A stretch of DNA of 64,000 nucleotides. It comes from Saprospiraceae bacterium (GTDB taxonomy: Bacteria; Bacteroidota; Bacteroidia; Chitinophagales; Saprospiraceae). A model generated the notes under the pieces. It was not told the origin of the DNA. It did no database searches and saw only the letters and a list, made by a program, of their open reading frames with translations. Positions within the stretch are counted from its first letter, which is position 1. Each line of letters begins with the position of its first letter. Made by a program: the position numbers and the translations under genes. Shown here piece after piece: positions 44,078 to 53,548 of the stretch. The stretch lies in the NCBI GenBank assembly GCA_028284395.1, contig JANQRV010000402.1, positions 26,230 through 90,229 on the forward strand. The letters are read 5' to 3'.

Positions 44078-44470
44078 TAATCTTTTTTAGAAAAAATCGA
44101 GATTGCAAAAAATAAATGTGTAGTTCGTAGAAACACGGGAACATTTCAAGTAGAATCGATCTGAGGAAGTGATTAATGGAAGCGATTCCTAAAAACAGTG
44201 TAAAGATATATAAAATCCTGGTTAATAGTTCCTTTGGAGTAGGAATGGATCAATACTAAACTTGTTTTCAAAGCTAGTGTTGCTAATTGTATTAGAGAAA
44301 TAAAAAGAGTGTGTTTATGAGATATATTTTTATTAGATTTGTAGGGAACACACCAGGTTGAACCAGATCTCAATTTTTCTAATCGACTTTAATAGCAAGC
44401 TTTAGCAGGGAAATTGCCAGAATTGCACCTAGATGGCACTGGTTTCCACGAATTTATAAAATCAAATTTT
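44078..44470. other. Intergenic region with possible spoT promoter
   Basis: About 390 bases without a gene. On the plus strand TAGATTTG (44334-44341) exactly matches the -7 consensus and lies about 130 bp before the spoT start. The -33 position is TTTA, 16 bases upstream, so the match is weaker than that of ileS. No other structure was seen. Confidence 0.4.
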
Positions 44471-46705
44471 ATGGCAGAGGTTGCAGTAATTCAGAATGAT
44501 GAGACAAGGCTGATCAAAAGCGCTTACCGGAATTTGCTTAGGTCGATCAAGTCAGAGTTGTCGGAAGAGGATAAGGTCCTGATTCGGAAGGCCTATGAAC
44601 TTGCTGTAGATGCTCATAAGGAACAACGTCGAAAGTCGGGAGAGCCTTATATCTTGCATCCCATTGCTGTAGCGACGATTTGTGCGGAAGAAATTGGCTT
44701 GGGACCCACTGCTCTTGCCTGTGCGTTGCTCCATGATGTGGTTGAAGATACTTCGGTGACATTGGAGGAAATTAAAGAAGAATTTGGCCCCAGAATTGGA
44801 AAGATTGTCGATGGGTTGACCAAACTCGATAGTGCGTATTGTCAGCACAGTCCCCAGGCCGAGAATTTCAAAAAGGTACTCAGTACATTGGTCGAAGATG
44901 TTCGAGTTGTTTTGATCAAGATAGCCGATCGCTTACACAATATGCGGACCATCGGTGCGATGCCCCCCCATAAACAATTGAAAGTGGCCGCAGAAACGAG
45001 CTATATTTACGCACCGCTTGCACACCGGTTGGGTTTGTATAAACTGAAAACTGAGTTTTTGGATATCTGCATGAAAGTAACGGATCCTCAAAACTATCAT
45101 GAGATAGCTCGCAAACTCAACGAAACCAAAAAAGAACGCAATAAATACATCAATCGATTTATCAGGCCCTTAAAGGAAAGCTTAGACCAAACAGGTTTTC
45201 ATTACCAGATTACCGGCAGACCTAAATCCATCTATTCGATTTGGAATAAGATAAAGACCAAGAAAGTTTCGTTTGAAGAGATTTATGACCTTTTTGCCAT
45301 CCGGATCATACTCGATGTGCCTTATGATAAAGAGAAACTGGCTTGTTGGCAGGTTTATTCCATTGTAACTGATGTTCACACGCCCATACCCGAACGACTG
45401 AAAGACTGGATTACAGTCCCTAAGTCCAATGGTTATGAATCTCTCCACACTACCGTGATCGGACCCCAGGGGCGCTTCGTAGAGGTGCAGATCAGAACCG
45501 AGCGAATGGATGAGATCGCAGAAAAAGGGTATGCTGCACATTGGAAATACAAGGGAATTTCTAATCAACCCGATGTTTTCGAACGGTGGTTAGACGGCGT
45601 TCGTGAGATCCTGGACGATCCCAATACGGATGCCGTACAATTCTTAGGAGACTTCAAGGCCAACAATTTATTCAATGAGGAAGTTTACATTTATACACCC
45701 ACGGGAGATATGAGGGTTTTGCCTAAAGGGGCTACTGCACTTGATTTTGCTTTTATGATCCACACCGATATTGGTTACCATTGTGGAGCAGTGAAAGTGA
45801 ACAACAAATTGGTGCCCATGGGGTATAAGCTGCAAAATGGAGATCAGGTCCAGGTGATTACTAACCCCAACCAGAAACCATCGGAAAACTGGCTGAAGCT
45901 CGTCTCCACGGGAAAGGCCCGGGCTAAAATCCGGTCGGCCATGAAGGAAGAACGAAGAAAGACGGGAGAATTGGGGAAAGAGGCCCTGGAACGAAAGTTC
46001 CGGAATGTAAAAATGACGCACTATGAAGATGGTGTTGAAACCTTGGTCAAACACTATGATTTTAATTCTCATGTAGATCTCTATTATGAGATCGCGATGG
46101 AGAACCTAACCATCTCTGATATATTTAAAGTATTTGAAGTGAGGGAGAACCGTTTGGTAAAGATCAGGGTTGAAGAAGAATTACCGGCACCCCCTACTCC
46201 AAAGCCGGAGTTAGTGATCAGTAAACCGAAGCGGAAAAAGATTCTCGGTAAGCCAAAATTGTTAATTAACGGCGAACCTTCCGAACAGTTCAGCTACTCC
46301 TTTGCCAATTGTTGCAATCCCGTTCAAGGTGACGCTGTTTTTGCCTATTTGACCATGAGTGCCGGATTGAAGATCCATCGGGTGAATTGTCCAAATGCGA
46401 CCAACTTAATGGCTAATTACAGTTATCGAGTTATGAAAGCAGAATGGCTGACGACTACCGATACCAGTTTCGTCGCCGATTTGAAAATCACAGGGATCGA
46501 CGCCGGTCCGGGAGTAATCGAGCAATTGACCAATAAAATTTCGAGTTCTTTGGGTTTAAACATCCGTTCTTTTGCAATTGAAGGAAATGAAGGCTACTTT
46601 AAAGGTCGAATCAGCCTTTTGGTGGGGAACATTGACCAACTGAACATCGTTATTCGAACATTGCAAAAATTGGACAACATCTCCTCTGTGGTTCGAGTAG
46701 AATAA
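44471..46705 (+). CDS. spoT: Bifunctional (p)ppGpp synthetase/hydrolase
   Basis: Makes and degrades the stringent-response alarmone. About 744 residues. The start at 44471 ([14 protein letters not shown]) is used because the longer ORF adds an unrelated 19-residue stretch. The HD hydrolase domain has His63, the HD pair His88-Asp89 (LLHDVVEDT) and Asp in [11 protein letters not shown]. The synthetase domain has [38 protein letters not shown] and [13 protein letters not shown] ([29 protein letters not shown]) and ACT domains follow. Both activities look intact. Followed by fur (19 bp) and purA on the same strand. Confidence 0.95.
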   Translation: MAEVAVIQNDETRLIKSAYRNLLRSIKSELSEEDKVLIRKAYELAVDAHKEQRRKSGEPYILHPIAVATICAEEIGLGPTALACALLHDVVEDTSVTLEEIKEEFGPRIGKIVDGLTKLDSAYCQHSPQAENFKKVLSTLVEDVRVVLIKIADRLHNMRTIGAMPPHKQLKVAAETSYIYAPLAHRLGLYKLKTEFLDICMKVTDPQNYHEIARKLNETKKERNKYINRFIRPLKESLDQTGFHYQITGRPKSIYSIWNKIKTKKVSFEEIYDLFAIRIILDVPYDKEKLACWQVYSIVTDVHTPIPERLKDWITVPKSNGYESLHTTVIGPQGRFVEVQIRTERMDEIAEKGYAAHWKYKGISNQPDVFERWLDGVREILDDPNTDAVQFLGDFKANNLFNEEVYIYTPTGDMRVLPKGATALDFAFMIHTDIGYHCGAVKVNNKLVPMGYKLQNGDQVQVITNPNQKPSENWLKLVSTGKARAKIRSAMKEERRKTGELGKEALERKFRNVKMTHYEDGVETLVKHYDFNSHVDLYYEIAMENLTISDIFKVFEVRENRLVKIRVEEELPAPPTPKPELVISKPKRKKILGKPKLLINGEPSEQFSYSFANCCNPVQGDAVFAYLTMSAGLKIHRVNCPNATNLMANYSYRVMKAEWLTTTDTSFVADLKITGIDAGPGVIEQLTNKISSSLGLNIRSFAIEGNEGYFKGRISLLVGNIDQLNIVIRTLQKLDNISSVVRVE

Positions 46706-46724
46706 AAAGGTAATTAAACTACTG

Positions 46725-47237
46725 TTGCGATCAGGCGACCGGCACAACAGGGAAAAACATAATAAAGTGATAAATATTATCGAAAATACTATTGAAGAGG
46801 TCAAAAACATTTTCTCCAGTTATCTGGAAAAGAACAACCTCAGAAAGACGCCCGAGAGATATACCATTTTAGAGGAAATCTATAAACGGACGGATCACTT
46901 CGATGCAGAGGCATTGTACATTCACATGAAAAACCAAAACTACCGGGTTAGCCGTGCAACGGTCTACAATACCCTGGAGCTTCTCGTGAATTGTGATTTG
47001 GTGAAAAAGCACCAATTTGGGAAAAACCTTGCCCAGTATGAAAAATCTTATGGTTTTAAGCAGCACGATCATTTAATATGTGTAGATTGCGGCAAAGTTT
47101 TGGAATTTTGTGACCCCAGGATCCAGCAGATCAAAAACATGATGGGGGAACTTTTGAAATTTAAGATAACTCACCATTCACTAAATCTCTATGGGAAGTG
47201 CGATGGTGCTTGTAATCTAAAATCAAAAAAGAACTGA
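46725..47237 (+). CDS. Fur-family transcriptional regulator
   Basis: 170 residues. Winged-helix DNA-binding N-terminal domain with [27 protein letters not shown] and [14 protein letters not shown], and a metal-binding C-terminal dimer domain with [16 protein letters not shown] and CDGAC (CxxC pairs for a structural zinc). Could be Fur, PerR or Zur; the metal and operators are not readable from sequence. It is 19 bp after spoT and 1 bp before purA, so it is probably co-transcribed with both. Confidence 0.9.
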   Translation: MRSGDRHNREKHNKVINIIENTIEEVKNIFSSYLEKNNLRKTPERYTILEEIYKRTDHFDAEALYIHMKNQNYRVSRATVYNTLELLVNCDLVKKHQFGKNLAQYEKSYGFKQHDHLICVDCGKVLEFCDPRIQQIKNMMGELLKFKITHHSLNLYGKCDGACNLKSKKN

Positions 47238-47238
47238 A

Positions 47239-48525
47239 ATGAGTGTTGATGTGATTTTAGGTTTGCAATGGGGAGATGAAGGAAAAGGTAAAATCGTCGA
47301 TTTTCTTGCCCCGAACTACGATATTGTGGCGCGATTTCAGGGTGGACCGAATGCAGGTCATACACTGAAATTTGACAATCAAAAATTTGTATTGCATACC
47401 GTTCCATCCGGAATTTTCCGCGATAACCAATTGAATATCATTGGCAATGGAGTAGTGATCGATCCGATCACGCTTGCGCGCGAAATAAAGGGCCTGGAAC
47501 AAGTAAATGTCCATGTTGAAGGCAGATTATTGGTAGCCAAAAAGGCTCACCTGATCCTCCCCACGCATCGTTTCCTGGATGCCGCTTCTGAAAATGCCAA
47601 GGGAGTGGCAAAGATTGGATCTACTCTAAAAGGGATCGGCCCGACTTATATGGATAAAACGGGAAGAAACGGCTTGCGCGTTGGTGATTTGAACGCTCCA
47701 GATTTTCTCGAAAAATACAATTCTCTTAAGCAAAAGCATCTCAAGTTATTATCGATTTACCCAACCATTGATTTCGACTTGGCGACTGAAGAAGAGAAGT
47801 GGCTTCGAGATGTTCAATTGTTGAAATCACTGCCTCAGGTCGATTGCGAGTATTACCTCAACGAGGCCTTGAAACAAGGTAAGCGGATTTTGGCCGAAGG
47901 AGCCCAGGGGTCAATGCTGGACATCGATTATGGAACATACCCTTTCGTAACATCTTCCAACACGATTACGGCTGGCGTATGCATTGGTTTGGGGGTCCCG
48001 CCTTCTAAAATTGGAGAGGTGATCGGCATTTCTAAAGCCTATTGTACTCGAGTAGGGTCTGGGCCTTTTCCGACGGAGTTGAACGGCGAAATCGGTGAAT
48101 TCCTGCGGAGGGAAGGAGCAGAGTTCGGGGCGACGACGGGCCGACCTCGACGGTGTGGCTGGCTCGATCTTCCTCAATTGCGCTATACTTGTATGGTCAA
48201 TGGAGTTACTCAACTAGTAGTGACCAAGATAGACGTTATGGATAAACTCGAGCAGATTGGTGTGGCGACGGCTTACCGAGTTGGCAGTGATACAACCGAT
48301 TTGTTGCCTTACGATATTACCGCGGACAATCTTGAACCGATCTACGAGCATCATCCAGGCTGGCAACAACCTTTAGATGACATTACAGACTTTGATCATT
48401 TTCCCGCACCACTCAAAACTTACTTGGAGAAGATCGAAGAGGGACTTGGTGTGCCAATAACTATGGTTTCGACCGGTCCGGAGCGACGAAAATTAATCAC
48501 CCGGGAAAAAGCCGAAGTTGCCTAG
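47239..48525 (+). CDS. purA: Adenylosuccinate synthetase
   Basis: Makes adenylosuccinate from IMP, aspartate and GTP, the first AMP-specific step. 428 residues. The GTP-binding start GLQWGDEGKGKIVDFLA and GGPNAGHT identify it, along with GTYPFVTSSNT and GATTGRPRRCGWLD. The ATG follows the fur stop after a single base, so translation is probably coupled. ppGpp is known to inhibit this enzyme in other bacteria, which gives meaning to the spoT-fur-purA order. Confidence 0.97.
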   Translation: MSVDVILGLQWGDEGKGKIVDFLAPNYDIVARFQGGPNAGHTLKFDNQKFVLHTVPSGIFRDNQLNIIGNGVVIDPITLAREIKGLEQVNVHVEGRLLVAKKAHLILPTHRFLDAASENAKGVAKIGSTLKGIGPTYMDKTGRNGLRVGDLNAPDFLEKYNSLKQKHLKLLSIYPTIDFDLATEEEKWLRDVQLLKSLPQVDCEYYLNEALKQGKRILAEGAQGSMLDIDYGTYPFVTSSNTITAGVCIGLGVPPSKIGEVIGISKAYCTRVGSGPFPTELNGEIGEFLRREGAEFGATTGRPRRCGWLDLPQLRYTCMVNGVTQLVVTKIDVMDKLEQIGVATAYRVGSDTTDLLPYDITADNLEPIYEHHPGWQQPLDDITDFDHFPAPLKTYLEKIEEGLGVPITMVSTGPERRKLITREKAEVA

Positions 48526-48536
48526 TTGGGCGATTG

Positions 48537-49088
48537 TTAATTGCCAATTGGTCGGTGTTGACCTAACACTGGCCAAACAAGATCCTTTTCTGACAAGATC
48601 ATCTCATTCTCCTGGATTTCCCAGTTGATGTGTAAGTTGGGATCGTTAAAGCGAATACCACCTTCATGTGCCTTAGAATAATAATTATCGCACTTATAGA
48701 AAAAGGTGGCCTTTTTACTGAGTACGACATAGCCATGAGCAAATCCCCTTGGGATGAACAATTGTTTTTTATTTTCAGCGCTCAGTCGGACCCCCAGCCA
48801 TTGACCATAAGTGAATGATGTTGGCCTGATATCGAGGATGACATCCAAAACTTCTCCTTCCAAGACACGTACCAATTTAGCCTGCATGAATGAGCCAACC
48901 TGGTAGTGCAAGCCCCGCAGCACTCCGAAGCTCGATTGTGCTTGATTGTCTTGGACAAAAGAAACATCGATGCCATGTGACCTTAGTGTTTCAAGATTGT
49001 AGCTTTCAAAAAAGTATCCCCGGGCATCCTCCCATATCTTGGGTTCAAATATCTTGACTCCTTCGAAGTGAGTGTCTGTAATTGGCAT
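48537..49088 (-). CDS. rfbC: dTDP-4-dehydrorhamnose 3,5-epimerase
   Basis: Makes dTDP-L-rhamnose precursor. 183 residues of cupin fold with the catalytic His and Asp region FFESYNLETLRSHGIDVSFVQDNQAQSS, VLRGLHYQ and the conserved FIPRGFAHGYVVLS and KCDNYYSKAHEGGIRFNDP. No other rhamnose gene (rfbA, rfbB, rfbD) is adjacent. It is convergent with purA, with 11 bp between, and is 15 bp after der on the same strand. Confidence 0.94.
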   Translation of the reverse strand: MPITDTHFEGVKIFEPKIWEDARGYFFESYNLETLRSHGIDVSFVQDNQAQSSFGVLRGLHYQVGSFMQAKLVRVLEGEVLDVILDIRPTSFTYGQWLGVRLSAENKKQLFIPRGFAHGYVVLSKKATFFYKCDNYYSKAHEGGIRFNDPNLHINWEIQENEMILSEKDLVWPVLGQHRPIGN

Positions 49089-49103
49089 AAGTGTCTGTCG
49101 TTT

Positions 49104-50408
49104 CTATTTTTTCCTAAAATAGATGGTCATTGGAACTCCCGTAAAATTAAAATGCTTGCGCAATTGATTTTCTAGATAGTTTTTATAACTCTCCTTGATG
49201 TGCTTAGGGTTGTTACAAAAGAAGGCAAATGCCGGATAATAGGTTGGTAATTGCGTGACGTATTTGATCTTTACAAATCTTCCGCGATGAGAAGGTGGAG
49301 GATAACGGTCAATGGCGGCCTGCATGATATCATTGAGTTCTGATGTCTTGATCTTTTGTCGCCGATTGTTATAAACCTCGATACCGACTTCAATTGCCTT
49401 GAAAATCCGTTGTTTTTCCAACGCAGAAATAAAGATCACGGGTACGTCATTGAAGGGGGCCAAGCGCTCCTTTACTTCTTTTTCAAAATCGCGAGCGGTG
49501 TTGGTTTCCTTTTCTACCAAATCCCATTTGTTAACTAGAAGCACAACACCCTTATTCCTCCGCTGTGCCAACCGGAAAATATTGACGTCCTGCATTTCGA
49601 CCCCGTGCTGGGCATCAACTAGAATAAAACAGACGTCTGCTTCCTCGATGGCCCTAATGGCTCGCATAACGGAATAGAACTCCAGATTCTCGTGTACTTT
49701 TGCCTTTTTTCGGATACCGGCAGTATCAACCAGTATGAAATCTTTCCCAAATTTGGAGTACCTGGTGTGGATGGAGTCCCGGGTGGTGCCAGCAATATCG
49801 GTTACGATATTGCGCTCTTCTCCAAGTAGGGCATTGGTGAAAGATGATTTTCCTACGTTTGGTTGGCCGATAATGGCAAATTTAGGCAATTCCGAATCGT
49901 CTTCTTCTTCCTCAGAAATCCGCTCGGCAACGGCGTCTAGTAAATCTCCGGTTCCACTTCCGGTCAGAGAGGACAAGAAAAAGGTGTCCTCGAAGCCCAG
50001 GCTCCAGAACTCATTAGCATCCAGTAGGCGTTGGGTATTTTCTGCTTTATTGACAGCAAGAAGGACTTCCTTGTTAGAACGCCGTAACATTTGAGCTATT
50101 TGTTCGTCCAGATCCGTGATCCCGGTTGTAACATCCACCATAAATATAAGAACCGCAGCTTCTTCAATAGCAATGTTGACCTGAGAGCGAATCGCTGCCT
50201 CAAAAACATCGTCTGAATTCTGAACGAAACCGCCGGTGTCAATTACGACAAAGTTTTTACCATTCCAAAAGCTCGTTCCGTAATGACGATCACGAGTCAC
50301 CCCACTTATGTCATCCACAATTGCTTGTCGGCCACCAATCAATCGGTTGAAAAGCGTCGATTTGCCCACATTCGGCCTCCCCACAATGGCAACAATATTG
50401 TTCCTCAT
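49104..50408 (-). CDS. der: GTPase Der (EngA)
   Basis: Double-GTPase ribosome biogenesis factor. About 434 residues from the ATG at 50408 (MRNNIVAIVGRPNVGKSTLF); the ORF start at 50477 adds a hydrophobic stretch unrelated to the family. G domain 1 has GRPNVGKST, DTGGF and NKAE, G domain 2 (from about residue 175) has GQPNVGKSSFTNALLGEERN, DTAGIRKK and NKWD, and the C-terminal KH-like domain (from about 350) ends in TIYFRKK. The promoter element at 50425-50432 is 17 bp upstream. Confidence 0.96.
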   Translation of the reverse strand: MRNNIVAIVGRPNVGKSTLFNRLIGGRQAIVDDISGVTRDRHYGTSFWNGKNFVVIDTGGFVQNSDDVFEAAIRSQVNIAIEEAAVLIFMVDVTTGITDLDEQIAQMLRRSNKEVLLAVNKAENTQRLLDANEFWSLGFEDTFFLSSLTGSGTGDLLDAVAERISEEEEDDSELPKFAIIGQPNVGKSSFTNALLGEERNIVTDIAGTTRDSIHTRYSKFGKDFILVDTAGIRKKAKVHENLEFYSVMRAIRAIEEADVCFILVDAQHGVEMQDVNIFRLAQRRNKGVVLLVNKWDLVEKETNTARDFEKEVKERLAPFNDVPVIFISALEKQRIFKAIEVGIEVYNNRRQKIKTSELNDIMQAAIDRYPPPSHRGRFVKIKYVTQLPTYYPAFAFFCNNPKHIKESYKNYLENQLRKHFNFTGVPMTIYFRKK

Positions 50409-50424
50409 TTTTGGTAATTTCCCG

Positions 50425-50432
50425 CAAAGATA
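50425..50432 (-). promoter_or_regulatory. der -7 promoter element
   Basis: TATCTTTG on the minus strand (50432-50425) matches TAnnTTTG. A TTTG (50458-50455) lies 22 bases upstream, slightly longer than normal spacing. The start point would be near 50418, very close to the der ATG. Confidence 0.55.
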
Positions 50433-50470
50433 AGTAACTAGTTGCTCAATTTTGCAAATCCAAATCTGAA

Positions 50471-51196
50471 ATGGCAATGAAACTATCAGACTTCACCGTC
50501 CTTTCTTTTGATTGTTATGGCACGCTGATCGATTGGGAGGCGGGTATACTCGACAGTCTGTCAAGCTTGCGCAGCAAGATTGCAAACCCTCCAACTGATG
50601 AGGAGCTTTTACAAACATTTGCTCGTTTAGAATCAGAACAGGAACGATCGACCCCCCAACTCCTCTATTCAAAGATCCTTGCGGAGGTGTATAGAAGATT
50701 GGCTACGCATTATCAGGTCGCTATATCGCCGGAGGACTGGCAAACATTTGCAAGCAGCGTACCGAATTGGCCTGCCTTTACCGACTCCGTAGAGGCGTTA
50801 AAATATTTGAAAAAACATTACAAGTTAGTGATTCTTTCCAACGTTGATCGAGTAAGTTTTGCCGGCAGTAACAAACGACTTGAAGTGATATTCGACTACA
50901 TCTTCACTGCCCAGGATATCGGAAGTTATAAACCCAACCCCAACAATTTCCAATACATGTTGAATGAACTTGCTAAAGACGATATCAGACCTTCACAAAT
51001 TCTGCATACTGCTCAGAGCATTTATCACGATCACATCCCAGCAACCAACATCGGATTGGCAAAAGCTTGGATAGACCGTAGAAAGGGACAGGAAGGTTGG
51101 GGAGCTACTGCGGTTCCGAAAGAAATGCCAACCCTTAACTTTCACTTCGGAAGCTTGGGAGAAATGGCAGATGCCCATAAAAAAGAAACTGTTTAG
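50471..51196 (+). CDS. HAD hydrolase, haloacid dehalogenase type II-like
   Basis: 241 residues. Nucleophile Asp in SFDCYGTLIDWE, cap domain helices (about 20-95), motif II Ser in KLVILSNVDR, motif III Lys in GSYKPNPNNF, and acidic motif IV region LHTAQSIYHDHIP. The IDWE cap entry and ILSN are typical of the haloacid dehalogenase subfamily, though most members of this wide family act on phosphoesters. It is divergent from der, and its 3' end overlaps the convergent small membrane protein gene by 4 bp. Confidence 0.85.
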   Translation: MAMKLSDFTVLSFDCYGTLIDWEAGILDSLSSLRSKIANPPTDEELLQTFARLESEQERSTPQLLYSKILAEVYRRLATHYQVAISPEDWQTFASSVPNWPAFTDSVEALKYLKKHYKLVILSNVDRVSFAGSNKRLEVIFDYIFTAQDIGSYKPNPNNFQYMLNELAKDDIRPSQILHTAQSIYHDHIPATNIGLAKAWIDRRKGQEGWGATAVPKEMPTLNFHFGSLGEMADAHKKETV

Positions 51197-51474
51197 GAGG
51201 TTTCTTGATCGATGTCACCCATCTTGTCCTCAATCTTTTGTAACCGGTTCTCAAGGATATGATTCCAGGCTACAATGGACAATAACCCTAGCAGATTCAA
51301 TGGTATATACCCGGTCAGGGTCCAACGAACCCATTTGTGGTCCCAAAAAATGACATACAGAAGGATGGCAATCAAAGTTCTGATTACATACCTGATCAAC
51401 TTTTTCCGACGTTGAGCATTGGGTTGACCATACTGTGATCTGATCAAGTCCAATTCTTCTTTAAAATCTTTCAT
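51193..51474 (-). CDS. Small two-helix membrane protein
   Basis: 93 residues. N-terminal basic helix (KDFKEELDLIRSQYGQPNAQRRKKLIRY), then two hydrophobic segments (about 30-43 and 49-70), and an acidic amphipathic C-terminal helix. No named family recognised. The reading frame is real in codon use, and its 3' end meets the HAD gene with a 4-bp overlap. It lies 63 bp after the D-threonine aldolase-like gene. Confidence 0.6.
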   Translation of the reverse strand: MKDFKEELDLIRSQYGQPNAQRRKKLIRYVIRTLIAILLYVIFWDHKWVRWTLTGYIPLNLLGLLSIVAWNHILENRLQKIEDKMGDIDQETS

Positions 51475-51537
51475 AAGGTTAATCGGAGTATCAATTTGTT
51501 CCCTTTTTCAACTCCCCGTAATCTATATAAGTTCCAA

Positions 51538-52641
51538 CTAAGACATCATGTTGATGGCTTCACCGTTGACCGTTAAGAATTTCTTCATCGAATTGGCAGC
51601 CATGCAGGAATGCACTGGAACGATGGGGAGAAGATCACCGACCCGGACAGATTGCATCAATTCTTCATTTGCGACGATGATACCGTGTTCTTGCGAAAGA
51701 GAGCGAAGGTAGGAAGCCTCAGGCCGTATCTGCCACTCACTATTTCGCCAGGTGCCCACCAATCCAAAAATGGTTCGTCCATCTGGCATTTGCAGTCGGT
51801 CTTTTGAAAGATGAACACCTCCTCCGTAGATGACAAGTTCGTTGCGCGATTCATGGCGAGCCACCACCGGGCATGCAATTGCAACGGCAATGTCGCCTAA
51901 TCGACAGGAACTGATTTGCCACTGCGTTAAATCGTAGAATACAAAGTTGCCCGGCCTGATTTCGTCGATTTCCGAAAATTGATTCATTACGCTGCAGGTC
52001 GGGGTGTCTCCTACCGAGATGGTCAGATCGGGGAATTGATCCCGATAACGACTTCTGAATGCCTGTATCCTGGAGATACTGTTCTCGTGCACTACTTGAA
52101 TTTCTTGATGGCTCCGACATTTGTAGCTGTGACCGGCGTGGCCAAGAAAGCCAAGGAAACTGATTTTTGAACTGCGATCGATCTCTTGTAAGATTTGCTC
52201 GATGAGCGGCGACGCCGGGTCAGCGATGCCCGTGCGTCCATACCCAATGTCCGCTTTTATGAAAACCTGGAGATGGTGATTCAATGTCGAAGCTAGCGCA
52301 GCAACGCTTTCCGGGTTTTCAACGATCAGTTTTAAGTCAATTTGACTCGCTAGCTCATCAATCGCTTTGATTTCCCTGATGTTGAGTGGGAAAGCGATTG
52401 TAATGTCTCGCCAGGCGTCGTTGGCAAAGTAATGGGCCATTTTCACCGAAGAAACAGTAATCCTATCAATTTCAAAGTCTCGAAACCATCGAGCTATTCC
52501 GTGAGATTGGTGTGTTTTGCAATGAGGACGTAAAATCACGTTGTTTTCTTTGGCCTTGGTAGCCATTCTCTCCAGATTCGCTCGACACTTTTCAACATCG
52601 AGCAACAAGGTGGGTTCAGAAATTCCTGATGAATCTATCAT
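51538..52641 (-). CDS. D-threonine aldolase/D-serine dehydratase-like PLP enzyme
   Basis: Fold type III PLP enzyme of about 367 residues. The start at 52641 (MIDSSGISEPTLLLD) gives the family N-terminus TPTLLLD-like. PLP lysine in RPHCKTHQS, strand motifs VFIKADIGYGRTGI, SVGDTPTCS and EIRPGNFVFYD, and the metal-binding His-x-Cys in PVHSCMAA near the C-terminus. Family members act on D-threonine, D-allothreonine or D-serine with zinc or manganese. Specificity cannot be told. The gene has an A/T-rich upstream region shared with the OMP gene. Confidence 0.87.
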   Translation of the reverse strand: MIDSSGISEPTLLLDVEKCRANLERMATKAKENNVILRPHCKTHQSHGIARWFRDFEIDRITVSSVKMAHYFANDAWRDITIAFPLNIREIKAIDELASQIDLKLIVENPESVAALASTLNHHLQVFIKADIGYGRTGIADPASPLIEQILQEIDRSSKISFLGFLGHAGHSYKCRSHQEIQVVHENSISRIQAFRSRYRDQFPDLTISVGDTPTCSVMNQFSEIDEIRPGNFVFYDLTQWQISSCRLGDIAVAIACPVVARHESRNELVIYGGGVHLSKDRLQMPDGRTIFGLVGTWRNSEWQIRPEASYLRSLSQEHGIIVANEELMQSVRVGDLLPIVPVHSCMAANSMKKFLTVNGEAINMMS

Positions 52642-52787
52642 GTTGATTACTAATTTTTTAACATCATTTAACAATCCTACTGCAGTTTAACGCTAATTTA
52701 ACCGTAATCCCTCACTTGTTAGGCGTCAATTAACAGTTTAATGCCGTTAATAGTGCATCATAGTAATGAACAAAAACCTAAATTAAA

Positions 52788-53360
52788 ATGAAACAATCTA
52801 TTAAGTTCTTATGTATGACCGCAGCACTTTTCGTTGCAACGCAAATGAGTGCGCAGGTTGCCATTAATCCCAAAGTTGGCGTCAACGTATCGGGCATTGA
52901 AGCAGAATTAGGTGATTTAAGAACCGATGTTCGCGCCGGATGGAATGCTGGTTTGGACTTTCGTGTCGGAAAGGGCTTGTATTTTAGTCCTGGCATTCAC
53001 TTCTACAGTAATAAAGCCGGTTTAACCAACGAGATCGAGAACCGCGACGATTTTCGTTTTGAAGGCGAAACCCAAATTCAAAGCATTAAGGTTCCGATGA
53101 ATATCGGTTTGAAAATCCTAGGTTTGAGAGCTTATGGTGGTGTCTCCCCTACCTACGTCCTCGGTGTGAATGAAGCCCCTGATTTTGCATTTGATGTCGA
53201 TAACCTGAACCGACTTACCTGGGGTGGAAATTTGGGAGTCGGTCTGGACTTACTATTCCTGACAATCGATGCAACCTACGAGATCGGACTGACCGATTAC
53301 TTCAAGGATGCGGAAGGTGCTAACAACGTCCTTTCCCTTAGCGTCGGTTTGAAGTTTTGA
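52788..53360 (+). CDS. Outer-membrane beta-barrel protein (PorT-like)
   Basis: 190 residues with a signal peptide (cleavage likely after MSA, before Q23) and a sequence of short amphipathic beta strands: VAINPKVGVNVSGIE, RAGWNAGLDFRVGKGLYFSPGIHFY, QSIKVPMNIGLKILGLRAYGGVSPTYVLG, LGVGLDLLFLTIDATYEIGLTDYF and VLSLSVGLKF with a terminal aromatic. This fits the small 8-strand porin-like family of Bacteroidota (OMP_b-brl). Specific function unknown. It ends at a strong terminator (53399-53433). Confidence 0.85.
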   Translation: MKQSIKFLCMTAALFVATQMSAQVAINPKVGVNVSGIEAELGDLRTDVRAGWNAGLDFRVGKGLYFSPGIHFYSNKAGLTNEIENRDDFRFEGETQIQSIKVPMNIGLKILGLRAYGGVSPTYVLGVNEAPDFAFDVDNLNRLTWGGNLGVGLDLLFLTIDATYEIGLTDYFKDAEGANNVLSLSVGLKF

Positions 53361-53398
53361 TAGCGACTTTTTTCCTTGCTAGTTTGATCTAACTCCAG

Positions 53399-53433
53399 AA
53401 AGCAGCGGGCAATGTCAAATTGCCCGCTGCTTT
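53399..53433 (+). terminator. Intrinsic terminator of the OMP gene
   Basis: Arms AAAGCAGCGGGCAAT (53399-53413) and ATTGCCCGCTGCTTT (53419-53433) form a perfect 15-bp GC-rich stem with loop GTCAA, followed by TGATTTTA. The position, 39 bp after the stop codon, fits an intrinsic terminator. Confidence 0.85.
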
Positions 53434-53508
53434 TGATTTTAGGGTAGCATAAGTTAGAAAATGAAGAAACTAAGACACTAATAATCCGGTATAAAGTAAA
53501 TGTTGTCT

Positions 53509-53516
53509 TAATTTTG
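53509..53516 (+). promoter_or_regulatory. metF -7 promoter element
   Basis: TAATTTTG (53509-53516) is an exact TAnnTTTG element 32 bp before the metF ATG. No TTTG was found at the expected -33 position. Confidence 0.45.
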
Positions 53517-53548
53517 CTAAAATTTTACTGCAAACAACGACCAGATTA

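Noticed and set aside
43923..44144. 73-codon minus-strand ORF containing GVAELVDALDLGSS
   Set aside because: It is the translation of the tRNA-Leu gene and its flanks; this peptide commonly appears as a false protein over tRNA-Leu.
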